This document shows, piece by piece, positions 26,063 to 34,881 of a DNA stretch of 64,000 nt; positions within the stretch are counted from its first letter, which is position 1, and every line of letters starts with the position of its first letter. Origin of the DNA: Streptomyces akebiae. GTDB lineage: Bacteria > Actinomycetota > Actinomycetes > Streptomycetales > Streptomycetaceae. The stretch spans positions 9,734,001-9,798,000 of the forward strand of contig NZ_CP080647.1 in NCBI RefSeq assembly GCF_019599145.1, written 5' to 3'. Position numbers and translations under genes: made by a program. The notes under the pieces were generated by a model. The model had not been told where the DNA came from. It worked only from the letters and a program-made list of their open reading frames with translations, and did not search any database.

Positions 26063-26361
26063 GCGGACGCTTGGCGCTGCTGCCCGGCGGCGTGACCGGG
26101 CTGTCGCCGCCAAGGCTGCCGTTCTCATGAAGGGCATGTGGCCTCTGACCGCCGAGCTTTGGCTCCGGCTCTCTCGGTCGCGGCCCCGGCCGGTTGCCTT
26201 GCCCCGTCCAGCCGCACACTGGTGCGGCGTCCGGTCCTCAGTCGCGACCAGGGTGGGCCGCTGCGCGCTTGCCCTGAACCCTCACATCGCACTCTCGAAC
26301 TGATTCCGCGGCCGCGTTCGAGGTTGAAGTTCGTATTGACAGTGCTCGACGGACAGCCATA
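26063..26361. other. Non-coding stretch upstream of second RidA gene
   Basis: About 300 bases between the oxidase fragment and the operator at 26362. No gene is recognised. Confidence 0.35.
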
Positions 26362-26371
26362 TGGTCGACAA
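26362..26371 (+). promoter_or_regulatory. GntR-type operator before the second RidA gene
   Basis: TGGTCGACAA, complement of the TTGTCGACCA sites at 23831 and 23854. The flanks TAT-GGTCGACAAACGAC match those at 23992-24008. It lies 79 bp before the RidA start. Confidence 0.65.
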
Positions 26372-26424
26372 ACGACAATAGGTTGACGGTTTTAAGCCGC
26401 CATAGGGGGTTTTGTCGCCGCCGT

Positions 26425-26446
26425 TACTCGAGAGGAGAGCCGAGTA
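26425..26446 (+). promoter_or_regulatory. Possible RNA hairpin presenting the ribosome-binding site
   Basis: TACTCG (26425-26430) and CGAGTA (26441-26446) can pair, leaving the 10-base loop AGAGGAGAGC that contains the ribosome-binding site of the RidA gene, 4 bases before its ATG. Significance is uncertain. Confidence 0.3.
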
Positions 26447-26449
26447 CAG

Positions 26450-26938
26450 ATGATCAAGAATCATGAGACGTCGGCGGCGAACACCGACTCGGCTTCCGGT
26501 CGGCTTCAGGCCCTGGGGCTGGCCCTTCCCGAGCTCCGGGAGAACCCGTACTACGTGCACCACCGGACGGTGGGCTCCAGTGTCTACATCTCGGGCCAGC
26601 TGCCCTACCGGGACGGTCGGCTGCTGGGGCAGGGCACTGTCGGCAGGGACATCGACCTCGAGACGGCGCGGTCACTCGCGCACGATGCCGTGCTGAACTG
26701 CCTCGCGGCCGCCGTTCGGGCGGTGGGCGATCTGGACCGGGTCCGGATCGTGCAGATGCTGGTCTTCGTGGCCAGTACGCCGGACTTCGGTGAGCAGTCG
26801 CAGGTCGCCAACGCGGCCAGTGAACTGCTCATCGAGGTACTGGGCGAGAACGGACGGCACGCCCGTACCGCGATCGGTGTCGCCGGGCTGCCGCTCAACA
26901 CCCCGGTCGAGATCCAGATGGTCATCACCGCTGCGTAG
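26450..26938 (+). CDS. RidA-family enamine/imine deaminase (copy 2)
   Basis: 162 residues from ATG 26450. It has the same blocks as copy 1 (YYVHHRTVGSSVYISGQLPY, GRDIDLETARSLAHDAVLNC, RTAIGVAGLPLNTPVEIQM). The last about 85 residues are nearly identical to copy 1, while the first 60 are clearly diverged (ENPYYVHH versus GNAYFVHH). It is the first gene of a plus-strand set with a D-threonine-aldolase-like enzyme and an SDR, behind a GntR operator. Likely role: hydrolysis of an enamine/imine made by the PLP enzyme or the FAD oxidases. Confidence 0.9.
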   Translation: MIKNHETSAANTDSASGRLQALGLALPELRENPYYVHHRTVGSSVYISGQLPYRDGRLLGQGTVGRDIDLETARSLAHDAVLNCLAAAVRAVGDLDRVRIVQMLVFVASTPDFGEQSQVANAASELLIEVLGENGRHARTAIGVAGLPLNTPVEIQMVITAA

Positions 26939-27074
26939 GGCGGCCCCGACGGCGGTGTACCCGAGTGCGCGCGATATCGCGGGGCACGCGCGTTCGGCAT
27001 CGAGGGGAGTCAGCACCCGCGCCCCTCGATCATTTCCCCTCGATCGTTCCAGGCAGAACCACAAGGAGGGCAGC

Positions 27075-28184
27075 GTGAATCAGCTGCAACGAGCACTCGA
27101 GGCTCTGGTCGAGCGGATCGACACCCCCGCGCCGATCGTGCTGGTCGACGTCATGCAGGGCAACATCGACCGCATGCAGGGCTTCGCCGACCAGCACAAC
27201 ATCAAGGTCAGGCCCCACGTCAAGACACACAAGTGCGTGGAGATCGGTCGGCGCCAGATCGAGGCCGGCGCGGTCGGGATCACCGCGGGAAACGTCGGTG
27301 AGGCAGAGGTCTTCGCCGCGGCCGGCTTCGACGACATCTTCCTCGCCTACCCGATCTGGGCCGCGGGATCGAAGAAGCCCCGGATCCGCCGGCTCGCCGA
27401 GTCCGCCCGGCTGCGGGTCGGCGTCGACAACGTCGCGGCGATCGAAGCCCTCGCCGACGCGATGGGGGACGAACCGGACCGCCTGCAGGTCGTGATCGAG
27501 GTCGACTGCGGCGCCCGTCGTTCCGGGGCGCCGCCCGAGCTCGCGGGCGACCTCGCGCTCGCCGCCCGCAAGCGCGGTCTGGTGCCGGCGGGCGTCTTCA
27601 CCTATCCCGGTCACGGCTGCGCCGGTCGCGACGCTCGCCGGCGTGCCGCGCAGGACCAGGAAGCAGCGCTCACCACCGCGGTACGCAGCCTCGAAGGCGT
27701 CGGGGTCACCGCGGAGGTGGTCAGCGCCGGCTCCACGCCCACCGTCGAGTTCTCCACCAGCAGCAGCGTGATCACCGAGATCCGTCCCGGCGAGTACGTC
27801 TTCGGCGATCTGAACAACGCCCGGCTGGGTGCTTGCGCGGAGGACCAGATCGCGCTGTTCGTCGCCGGCACCGTGGTCAGCGACTGGGTCCCCGACCAGG
27901 TCATCGTCGATGTGGGCAACAAGGCCCTCAGCAAAGAAGGCAGCCCCGAGATCGGCTACGGCGGCATCGCCGGCACGAAGGCGGTCCTGTCCAAGGTCAA
28001 CGAGTACCACGGATTCCTCCCGCTGCCGGACGGCGACTTCCGCCCCAGCGTCGGAAGCGTCGTACCGGTGGTGCCCAACCATGTATGCCCCGTCGTCCTC
28101 GGTTTCGAGGAACTGATCGTCACCGACAGCACGGGCACGTCGCTGGAGCTGTGGCCGGTCGACGCCCGCGGATTCCTCAACTGA
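27075..28184 (+). CDS. DSD1/D-threonine aldolase-family PLP enzyme
   Basis: 369 residues from GTG 27075 with AAGGAGGGCAGC before it. An alanine-racemase-type N-terminal barrel carries PHVKTHK (48-54), whose Lys binds PLP. The C-terminal domain has PNHVCPV; in D-threonine aldolase and D-serine dehydratase the equivalent His and Cys bind the catalytic metal, and both are present. It should cleave or dehydrate a D-3-hydroxy amino acid. Dehydration would release an enamine, the substrate type of the adjacent RidA. It lies 136 bp behind the RidA gene and 76 bp before the SDR. Confidence 0.9.
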   Translation: MNQLQRALEALVERIDTPAPIVLVDVMQGNIDRMQGFADQHNIKVRPHVKTHKCVEIGRRQIEAGAVGITAGNVGEAEVFAAAGFDDIFLAYPIWAAGSKKPRIRRLAESARLRVGVDNVAAIEALADAMGDEPDRLQVVIEVDCGARRSGAPPELAGDLALAARKRGLVPAGVFTYPGHGCAGRDARRRAAQDQEAALTTAVRSLEGVGVTAEVVSAGSTPTVEFSTSSSVITEIRPGEYVFGDLNNARLGACAEDQIALFVAGTVVSDWVPDQVIVDVGNKALSKEGSPEIGYGGIAGTKAVLSKVNEYHGFLPLPDGDFRPSVGSVVPVVPNHVCPVVLGFEELIVTDSTGTSLELWPVDARGFLN

Positions 28185-28260
28185 CCGGCACGGGAGGAGA
28201 TTCCCGTCCGCCCCAAGCCCCCACCCCGACCGACCTCCCCCGTAATGAGGAGTGCCTGAC

Positions 28261-28995
28261 ATGAGACTCAAGAACGTCACGGCCCTGGTGACAGGCGCCA
28301 GCAGTGGCATAGGGCAGGCGGTGAGTTCCCACTTCCGCCGTGAGGGCGGGAGACTGCTGCTCACCGGCCGCAGGGAGCGGCTCGACAGCGCTGAGCCCGA
28401 CGATCTGTACGTTCCCGGAGACCTCAACGACGAGGCGTTCGTCGAGCACCTGGCCAAGCAGGCCGCAGAGACCTTCGGCACCGTCGACGTCGTCGTCCTC
28501 AACCACGGCCTGCAGGCGACCAGTTCGCTCACCGAGATGGCCTACGACGATGCGAAGAACGTGCTCGAGAGCAACCTGCTCAGCGCGTTCCTGGTGATGA
28601 AGCACTTCGCCCCGCTGATGCCCGAGAACGGCGGCTCGTTCGTCTGCGTCAGTTCACGGCTGGGCATGGTCGGCATGTCCGGGCAGGTCCTGTATTCCGC
28701 CGCCAAGGGGGGCCTCATCATGCTCGCCAAGGGCGCCGCGATCGAATGGGCCCCGCGCAACATCCGGGTCAACGTGGTCGCTCCGGGTCTGACCGCCACA
28801 CCGATCATCGAAGCGGCGTTCCAGCGCAGGCCCGACCCCGAGGGCTACCGCCGTCAGCGCGAGAGCACGATCCCGCTCCAACGCCTCGCCACCCCTGAAG
28901 AGGTCGCCGACGCGGTGCTCTTCTTCGCCTCGCGGGAGTCGTCGTACGTGACCGGATCGGTCCTGACCGTCGACGGTGGGTACACCGCTGGCTGA
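28261..28995 (+). CDS. Short-chain dehydrogenase/reductase (SDR)
   Basis: 244 residues from ATG 28261, with AGGAG 8 bases before it (a GTG nine bases upstream is less well placed). Cofactor motif TGASSGIGQ, the catalytic YSAAK and NVVAPGLTATP are present; the C-terminus is SSYVTGSVLTVDGGYTAG. This is a classical NAD(P)-dependent oxidoreductase acting on a hydroxyl/keto group. It is the last gene of the plus-strand GntR-controlled set, probably acting on the product of the PLP enzyme or oxidases. Confidence 0.9.
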   Translation: MRLKNVTALVTGASSGIGQAVSSHFRREGGRLLLTGRRERLDSAEPDDLYVPGDLNDEAFVEHLAKQAAETFGTVDVVVLNHGLQATSSLTEMAYDDAKNVLESNLLSAFLVMKHFAPLMPENGGSFVCVSSRLGMVGMSGQVLYSAAKGGLIMLAKGAAIEWAPRNIRVNVVAPGLTATPIIEAAFQRRPDPEGYRRQRESTIPLQRLATPEEVADAVLFFASRESSYVTGSVLTVDGGYTAG

Positions 28996-29494
28996 ACACC
29001 CTGCTGGGCATCACCATCAGCAAGGAGCTGAACGACCTGTTCTCCGTCGCTCCCTCTGCCTCGGGCGTCCGCCGATTGCGACATGAACCGTCGAACAAGC
29101 GTCGAGCGCGTGCCCCATTCGCCTGCCCCACTCGAACGGCGTCACCCTCAGTGCGCCCGTGCCGACAACCGTATCCGAGCCACCCGGCCACCTCGGCACG
29201 AGCCACGATGCCTCGTATCGGCCTCCGCACATCGGGAACGGTCATGCCCATGAGCGTGTGTCAGATGCCGCTCGGCAGTAGCTCGTCGACCGTGGCCGCG
29301 GCCACCAATGCCCGCCCCTGGCCACTACTTCGGTGAACTGATTCGGTGCGGCGGGAAGTGTGCCGGCCGGGCCCGCCGGCCTGTCGGCGCGGCGCGGTTC
29401 CGCCGGTCGGCGGGGCAGTCCCAGCCGGTCGGCGGGGGCGTTGCCGAAACCTGTCGGATGTTCCACCTCCTGGCGGCACCGAAGGATTCGTCGT
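28996..29494. other. Intergenic stretch, no gene supported
   Basis: About 500 bases. The last 70-80 bases before 29495 (GGTCGGCGGGGGCGTT and flanks) are shared with the region before the paralogous gene at 34882 and probably hold a common promoter or regulatory element. Confidence 0.4.
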
Positions 29495-30772
29495 ATGACA
29501 CAGGTAAAGCCGCCGCAGGAACTGTCGGCTCCGCAGAGGAACGCGACTCCACCGCCGAAGGCCTCGTCCGAGTCCGCCGGGCAAGTCTCGGGCCGCCCCT
29601 CGATGGGACGCCTGGTCGGGCTGGATCTGGCCCGTGCGCTGGCGGTGTTCGGCATGTACATCGTGCACATCGCCCCGATGGACTCCCCCCAGGGCAGCGT
29701 CGGCAGCTGGGTGTACTTCCTGGCCGAGGGACGCTCCTCGGCCCTGTTCGCCACCCTCGCCGGGTTCTCGCTGATGCTGATCGCCGGCCGCCGTGAGCCG
29801 AAGACCGGCCTGGCGGGCCGGCAGGCGAAGGCCCGCATCGCGATCCGCGCCGTGATCCTGCTGGCCCTGGGCACCGTGCTGGCGATGGAGTACGGGGACA
29901 TCATCATCCTCGCCTACTACGGCGTCTACTTCCTCCTCGCACTGCTCCTGGTACGACTGAGCGCCAGGACACTGGCGCTCATCGCGGCCGGGATCGCGCT
30001 GGTCATGCCGCAACTGGCGTTCGTTGTGAAGATGTGGCTGAGCGACTCCGTCCAGCAGACCATCAACGCCTACGACCCGCTGGAACGCCTCAGCACCGTG
30101 GGAGTACTCGATCTGCTGCTGACGGGCCTCTACCCGACCATCACGTGGATGGCGTTCGTGACCACCGGCATGGCTCTGGCCCGCCTCGACCTGTCCGCCC
30201 CCGTCGTCCGGCGGCGCCTGGCCGTCCTCGGTGCCGGCCTCGCCACAGCCGCCTACGGCCTGGCCACACTGCTGACCGGCGCGAGCGCGGTATGGAACGT
30301 CGGCGGAGGTGGGGGACCCTCCAGCGGCTCCGGTCCGGGCTCCATGGGCAGCGGCTCCGCGGTCTCCGGCTCCATGGGCAGCGCACCCGGCGGGCCCGAG
30401 CTGTCGGCCTCGGACCTGCTGGGCGCCGTGTCCCACACCGGCACCACCTTCGACACCATCGGCTGCGCGGGCATCGCGATCCTCGTGATCGTGGCCACGA
30501 CGGCGGCGATGGACCGCCTGCCGCTACTGCGCCGCCTGGCGAAGCCGGTCATCGCCGTGGGCACCATGTCCCTGACCGCCTACGTAGGCCACTTCCTCGC
30601 ACAGTCCGCGTGGCCCGCTTCCGGCGCCGGCACCACGACGTCCTGGGTACCCGTGCTCACGTACATCCTGACAGCGATCGTGTTCGCCACGATCTGGTCC
30701 CGCTTCTTCCGCCGCGGCCCTCTGGAGTATCTGCTCAACGCCGCCACCAACCCCGCCAAGTACATCCGCTGA
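29495..30772 (+). CDS. DUF418/heparan-glucosaminide-acetyltransferase-like membrane protein (paralogue 1)
   Basis: 425 residues from ATG 29495. After a Pro/Ser-rich 35-residue head comes the signature GRLVGLDLARALAVFGMYIVHI, then LFATLAGFSLMLIAGRREPK, RIAIRAVILLALGTVLAMEYG and about ten membrane helices. A loop at about 270-305 is low-complexity Gly/Ser/Met. C-terminal GTMSLTAYVGHFLAQS and WSRFFRRGPLEYLL match the DUF418 domain. Such proteins are thought to transfer acyl groups across the membrane to surface or secreted molecules. A close paralogue lies at 34882-36150, with an ABC exporter between. Confidence 0.85.
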   Translation: MTQVKPPQELSAPQRNATPPPKASSESAGQVSGRPSMGRLVGLDLARALAVFGMYIVHIAPMDSPQGSVGSWVYFLAEGRSSALFATLAGFSLMLIAGRREPKTGLAGRQAKARIAIRAVILLALGTVLAMEYGDIIILAYYGVYFLLALLLVRLSARTLALIAAGIALVMPQLAFVVKMWLSDSVQQTINAYDPLERLSTVGVLDLLLTGLYPTITWMAFVTTGMALARLDLSAPVVRRRLAVLGAGLATAAYGLATLLTGASAVWNVGGGGGPSSGSGPGSMGSGSAVSGSMGSAPGGPELSASDLLGAVSHTGTTFDTIGCAGIAILVIVATTAAMDRLPLLRRLAKPVIAVGTMSLTAYVGHFLAQSAWPASGAGTTTSWVPVLTYILTAIVFATIWSRFFRRGPLEYLLNAATNPAKYIR

Positions 30773-30828
30773 TGTCCGGTCGGGGTGGCTCGGCTTCCTG
30801 CCCCACCCCGGCCTGCACGGCCCGCTCG

Positions 30829-30855
30829 GCCCGCAAGGGGACAGCCCTTGCGGGC
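30829..30855 (+). terminator. Intrinsic terminator hairpin
   Basis: GCCCGCAAGGG and CCCTTGCGGGC form an 11-bp perfect stem with loop GACAG. A second hairpin (CGGGGTGG...CCACCCCG, 30781-30810) precedes it and is conserved behind the paralogue at 36157. Confidence 0.7.
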
Positions 30856-31046
30856 CTCGGCAGTGGACCTGGCCGACTGATCTCAGCTCCGCCTGACGCC
30901 GACCTGCCGTCCGCGGCACGGCCTGGGCAGTGGCCGGCCATGCCTGGGCCAGGGGCCGGGACATGGTCCCCGGGGCAGGATTGTGCGCGGGCCAAGACGC
31001 GACAGCCGCCGATGCGGCTGAGGCAACGACGGCTACACCCAGGTTG

Positions 31047-31214
31047 GTGAACCACGAAGTTGGCAGCCAAAACTTCCGGCGCCGGTTCCCGCTCGTCGTG
31101 TTCCTGCTCACCCTGCCCGTCGCGCTGATGCAGGATGTCGCCGTCGCTGTGCTCGCGGCGCTGTTCACCCTGGCCGAACGCTCCCGCAACCGCCGTCTCC
31201 TCGCCGTGGCTTGA
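31047..31214 (+). CDS. Small single-helix membrane protein (tentative)
   Basis: 55 residues from GTG 31047: a basic head (NFRRRFP), one hydrophobic helix LVVFLLTLPVALMQDVAVAVLAAL and a basic end. No family is recognised and the ribosome-binding site is weak. Confidence 0.35.
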   Translation: MNHEVGSQNFRRRFPLVVFLLTLPVALMQDVAVAVLAALFTLAERSRNRRLLAVA

Positions 31215-31953
31215 TGTTGAGGTGCTGGGAGACCGCGCGCAGCAGGCAGGGAAAGCGGGGGCTACCTCGCGCCGGCCCCGTGAGCAGCCGCCAAGACATC
31301 TCCGGCTACAGCGTCCCGGGGAACTGACGGATCCCTCCTCCGACCAGCGGGGAGGAAACCGGGGATGTTGCCCAACTCGCTCACCAAGTGGCCCCCAATC
31401 AGCCGCCCATACCTTGCCGACACCACCAGTCCCTCATGCCGCATCCCACTGGTGGGGGCGGCCGCTCTGCCACCCACCGATCATCGAGAGCCGCGTCCGG
31501 GGCGGTTAGGCATGCGGCCTCCAGGAAAAACAACGAGGTCATGGTCGGAATGCGCGAGGCCTACATCCACACTCGTCCCGCTGCGGCGCACGGTCACCCG
31601 CCGACCGCCACTCTTGCCCAGCCGATGCACGACCACCAGCGCATCTCCCACATCACCCGTGATCCTCCGCGCACGATCGGAACGAAGCCCGCCGACGGCC
31701 TCAGACGAGGAAGCAACATTTGTTCGATCTCTCATGCTCTTCCGTCGGCTCACGAGGCCATGGTCCGCGGCCGGCAAACGGGCGCCGGCGCCCTGACCTG
31801 CGCTCCGCCGAGCATGCACGCTCGTCCCGCTCCCCGCCCTGACCGTCTCTGGTGCTGCGGTCGGACAGTCAACGTCCCGGCACCAGGCGGACAGCTCCGG
31901 TTTCCGCCTCGCCCACGGCGGACTACGAGAGCCACACGTGACAAGTCGCCACG
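31215..31953. other. Largely non-coding stretch
   Basis: About 740 bases with only one tentative small gene (31481-31735, minus). No other frame shows recognisable features. Confidence 0.35.
31481..31735 (-). CDS. Small hypothetical protein (tentative)
   Basis: 84 residues from ATG 31735, with GACGGAAGAGC as ribosome-binding region. It reads ARRITGDVGDALVVVHRLGK, then SGGRRVTVRRSGTSVDVGLA, a balanced amino-acid composition unlike the Arg/Pro-rich shadow frames around it. It resembles short conserved Streptomyces proteins of unknown function, but no family can be named. Confidence 0.4.
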   Translation of the reverse strand: MRDRTNVASSSEAVGGLRSDRARRITGDVGDALVVVHRLGKSGGRRVTVRRSGTSVDVGLAHSDHDLVVFPGGRMPNRPGRGSR

Positions 31954-32481
31954 TCACTTCAGCAGCGTGCTGACCAAGGCGACGGCCACTCCCAGGATCG
32001 CGTCGGCACAGCCGATCTGGAGAGCTCGTCCCCATGTGCTGCCCGCGGCCTGGGAAGCCAGCACGCCCCAGCCCAGCAGCAGGACGGTGTTGATGCCGAA
32101 GGCGACGTACTCGATGCCTGCCGAGCACCACCAGCCAAGGCCCGCCCCCCACAGCAGCAGTGCGGTGGGCAGTGCCGCCACCACCAGCGGCCATTCGGCG
32201 AGCACGGCGCGTACCACACCCCGCACGCCGGGACGTCCCTGCGCGTCGCGGTGGGCGATCTGGTGGGCATAACCGTGGGCCAGGGCCGAGGCGAGGGCGG
32301 TGAACAGGACCCACAGGGCGTCGTCCATGCGTGCCGCTCGAGTCGTTTCGCCGAACTGGGTGAGCGCGGCGACGGCCGAACTCGACACCAGCAGCCCGTA
32401 CACGCCGCCGAACAGCGCGGTCGGCTGCGCCAGCCAGCTCCACACCGCTCGTCTGTGACGGATGGCGGACTCGGTGTACAT
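31954..32481 (-). CDS. Multi-pass membrane protein, function unknown
   Basis: 175 residues from ATG 32481. Four or five membrane segments: WLAQPTALFGGVYGLLVSSS, ALWVLFTALASALAHGYAHQ, WPLVVAALPTALLLWGAGLG, IEYVAFGINTVLLLGWGVLA and a C-terminal helix. His residues in AHGYAHQIAHRDA between helices are notable and could bind metal. It lies 107 bp downstream of the ABC exporter on the same strand, so it may be cotranscribed. Confidence 0.75.
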   Translation of the reverse strand: MYTESAIRHRRAVWSWLAQPTALFGGVYGLLVSSSAVAALTQFGETTRAARMDDALWVLFTALASALAHGYAHQIAHRDAQGRPGVRGVVRAVLAEWPLVVAALPTALLLWGAGLGWWCSAGIEYVAFGINTVLLLGWGVLASQAAGSTWGRALQIGCADAILGVAVALVSTLLK

Positions 32482-32506
32482 GGGGGGCCTTTCGCGGTCT
32501 TGGTCT

Positions 32507-32533
32507 GTGTGGGTGTGGGTGTGGGTGTGGTGG
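32507..32533. repeat. Short tandem repeat (TGTGGG)n
   Basis: About four units of TGTGGG just upstream of the membrane-protein start at 32481. Repeat number may vary and affect the leader. Confidence 0.7.
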
Positions 32534-32588
32534 TTGTCCGGCCGGGCGTGGGGCAGTGGCCGACCGGACCACCTCGCGTGTGGTGGGG

Positions 32589-34376
32589 TCATCGGGCGGG
32601 GGTCAGGAGCTGGGTGGCGGCCAGTTGTGCGTACAACTCGTCCTCGCCCACCAGCTCCTCGTGGGTGCCGACGGCCCGGACCCGTCCGGCCTCCATCACG
32701 ACGATCCGCTCGGCTCCCGTCACCGTCGACAGGCGGTGGGCCACCACCAGCACGGTGGTCTCCCGCGCCACCTCCGTGAGGACGTCCCGCAGCGCCAGCT
32801 CGTTGACGGCGTCGAGTTGCGAGGTCGCCTCGTCCAGGAGCAGCAGGCGGGGCCTGCGCAGCAGGGCGCGGGCGATGGCGACGCGCTGCCCCTCGCCGCC
32901 GGACAGCTTGGAGCCGCGGTGTCCGACCGGGGTGTCCAGGCCGTGGGGCAGGCGCTCGACGAGGGTGTCGAGTTTCGTGCGGGCCAGGACGTCGCGGATG
33001 TCGTCGTCCGTCGCGCCGGGCGCCGCGAAGACGAGATTCTCCCGCAGGGTGCCGGCCAGGACGGGCGCGTCCTGTTCCACGTACCCGATGGCAGACCGCA
33101 GCTCGGACAGGGACCAGTCCTGGACGTCCTTGCCGTCGACCAGGACCCGGCCGCCGGTGACCTCGTGGAACCGCTCGATGAGCGCGAAGACCGTCGACTT
33201 GCCCGCGCCCGAGGGACCGACGAAGGCCGTCGTCCCCGTGTCCGGCACCTCGAAGCTGACCTGGTGGTGGACGTACGGCAGACCGGGCCGGTAGCGGAAG
33301 GACACGTCCTCGAAGCGGACCGACGCCGGGCCCGGCACCGGCGCCTGCTGCCGGGGCGGGGTGTCCTGCCGCCCGATGACCGGCTCCGCCGCCAGACGTT
33401 CCACGGCCGCGATCCGGGAGATGGCGGCCGACCCCTCCTGGTAGGAGGACGCGGCGTCGACCAGCCGGGACACCGGCTCCATCAGATAGAAGAGGTACAG
33501 CAGGAAGGCGATGAGGGTGGAGACCGGGATCTCCCCGGACGCCACGCGCGCCCCGCCGACGGCGAGCACCGCGAGGAAGGCCAGCTGTACGGCGAGTTCG
33601 TCGGCCGAGCCCGCCGCGGCCTCCCACTTCGCGCTCTTCACGCCGTGCCACCAGGCCCGCCGTGCCGCCGCCTCCACCCGGGCGGTCTCCCGGCCCTCGG
33701 CGCCGGACGCCTTCACCGTACGGAACGCCCCGAAGGCCCGCTCCAACGCGACGGAGATCTCCCCGACCGCCTGCTGCGACCGTTCGGTGGCCCGCGCGAT
33801 CCGCGGCATCACCAGTGCGACGGCCCCGCCGACCAGCACGACCACGCCGAGCGTCACACCCAGCAGCACGGCGTCGAGGAACGCCATCATCACGATCGCC
33901 GCGACGAACGCGACCGCGCCGGTGGCCGCGGAGACGACCGCCTGGGTGCTGACCGCCCGCAGCAGCGTCGTGTCCGAGGTGACGCGGGACATCAGATCAC
34001 CCGGCGGGATCCGCTCGAACTCCGCGAGCCGCAGCCGCAACAGCCGCCCCACCACGGTGCGTCGGGCGGCCAGGACCACCGACTCCGCCGTCCGCTCCAG
34101 CACATACGCGCCGAACGCCTCGACCGCCGTGCCCACCACCACCAGCACGGTGAGCCCGATCAGGATCCCGGTGATCGTCCCACCGGAGGCCATCCGGTCC
34201 ACCAGCGCCTTCGTGGCCAGCGGCTGCAACAGCGCCCCGGCGGCCCCCACCAAGGCACACAACAGACCAAGGGCAACGGCCCAACGGTGCGGCCGGACAT
34301 ACCCGTAGAGCGCCCTGACCGTCTCCCGGGCAGACAGGGACGTCTCATCCTTCGCCGGGGCGGATGCGGTGTTCAC
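32589..34376 (-). CDS. ABC-type exporter, fused membrane and ATPase domains
   Basis: 595-residue half-transporter from GTG 34376 (GAAGGAAGGAATGTT before it). Six membrane helices occupy about 28-310; the ATPase domain follows with Walker [11 protein letters not shown]-loop YVEQDAPVL, signature [10 protein letters not shown] (Gln of the usual LSGGQ replaced by Glu, a common variant), Walker [10 protein letters not shown] and H-loop VAHRLST. The class exports lipids, drugs or peptides as homodimers or heterodimers; no partner is encoded nearby, so a homodimer is likely. It lies between two DUF418 acyltransferase paralogues, suggesting export of an acylated molecule. Confidence 0.92.
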   Translation of the reverse strand: MNTASAPAKDETSLSARETVRALYGYVRPHRWAVALGLLCALVGAAGALLQPLATKALVDRMASGGTITGILIGLTVLVVVGTAVEAFGAYVLERTAESVVLAARRTVVGRLLRLRLAEFERIPPGDLMSRVTSDTTLLRAVSTQAVVSAATGAVAFVAAIVMMAFLDAVLLGVTLGVVVLVGGAVALVMPRIARATERSQQAVGEISVALERAFGAFRTVKASGAEGRETARVEAAARRAWWHGVKSAKWEAAAGSADELAVQLAFLAVLAVGGARVASGEIPVSTLIAFLLYLFYLMEPVSRLVDAASSYQEGSAAISRIAAVERLAAEPVIGRQDTPPRQQAPVPGPASVRFEDVSFRYRPGLPYVHHQVSFEVPDTGTTAFVGPSGAGKSTVFALIERFHEVTGGRVLVDGKDVQDWSLSELRSAIGYVEQDAPVLAGTLRENLVFAAPGATDDDIRDVLARTKLDTLVERLPHGLDTPVGHRGSKLSGGEGQRVAIARALLRRPRLLLLDEATSQLDAVNELALRDVLTEVARETTVLVVAHRLSTVTGAERIVVMEAGRVRAVGTHEELVGEDELYAQLAATQLLTPAR

Positions 34377-34396
34377 AACATTCCTTCCTTCTGCGG

Positions 34397-34430
34397 TCCG
34401 CCCGGCACCGCATAGACGGTGCCGGGCGGA
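34397..34430 (-). terminator. Strong terminator hairpin
   Basis: A perfect 14-bp stem (TCCGCCCGGCACCG paired with CGGTGCCGGGCGGA) around CATAGA separates the small membrane gene at 34453 from the ABC exporter gene on the same strand. Confidence 0.7.
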
Positions 34431-34452
34431 CGGGGCGTGATGGTGTGCCGAC

Positions 34453-34668
34453 TCAGCGGACGAGTCCGGCGGTGCTCGATGAAAAGGCGCGCACCAACGC
34501 TTCGGGGAGCTCAGGGCGTACGACGACCAGGACGAGGGCGCCCGCAGCCAGCACCAGGCCGAGGAACTCCAGGAAGTCGCCCCTGCGAGGGACCACGTCA
34601 TGCCCCGGTTCGTCAGCCGGTGAGGCGTGGGAGGTGTCGGGCTCCGTGTGCCGCGCACGGTGTGTCAT
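34453..34668 (-). CDS. Small membrane protein
   Basis: 71 residues from ATG 34668, with GGGTGGAGGC as ribosome-binding site. A polar, His/Asp-rich head of about 30 residues is followed by one helix ([19 protein letters not shown]) and a short tail. It is divergent from the acyltransferase at 34882. No family is recognised. Confidence 0.55.
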   Translation of the reverse strand: MTHRARHTEPDTSHASPADEPGHDVVPRRGDFLEFLGLVLAAGALVLVVVRPELPEALVRAFSSSTAGLVR

Positions 34669-34881
34669 GCCTCCACCCTGGAAGCCCGGCCGCCCCGCAT
34701 CCATCCGGCAACCGTCGGGTCCACCCCCGCCGAGTGGCTGGACAAGACCACCGCCCGGTCGCAACGGACCGGTTCGGGGACGAGGGCCGCCGGTTGGCAG
34801 GGCGGTACCCGCCGGTCGGCGGGGGCGTTACCGAAGCCTGCCGGATGGCCCGCCCCCTGAGCTCCGCGCGAGGTTTGCCGT

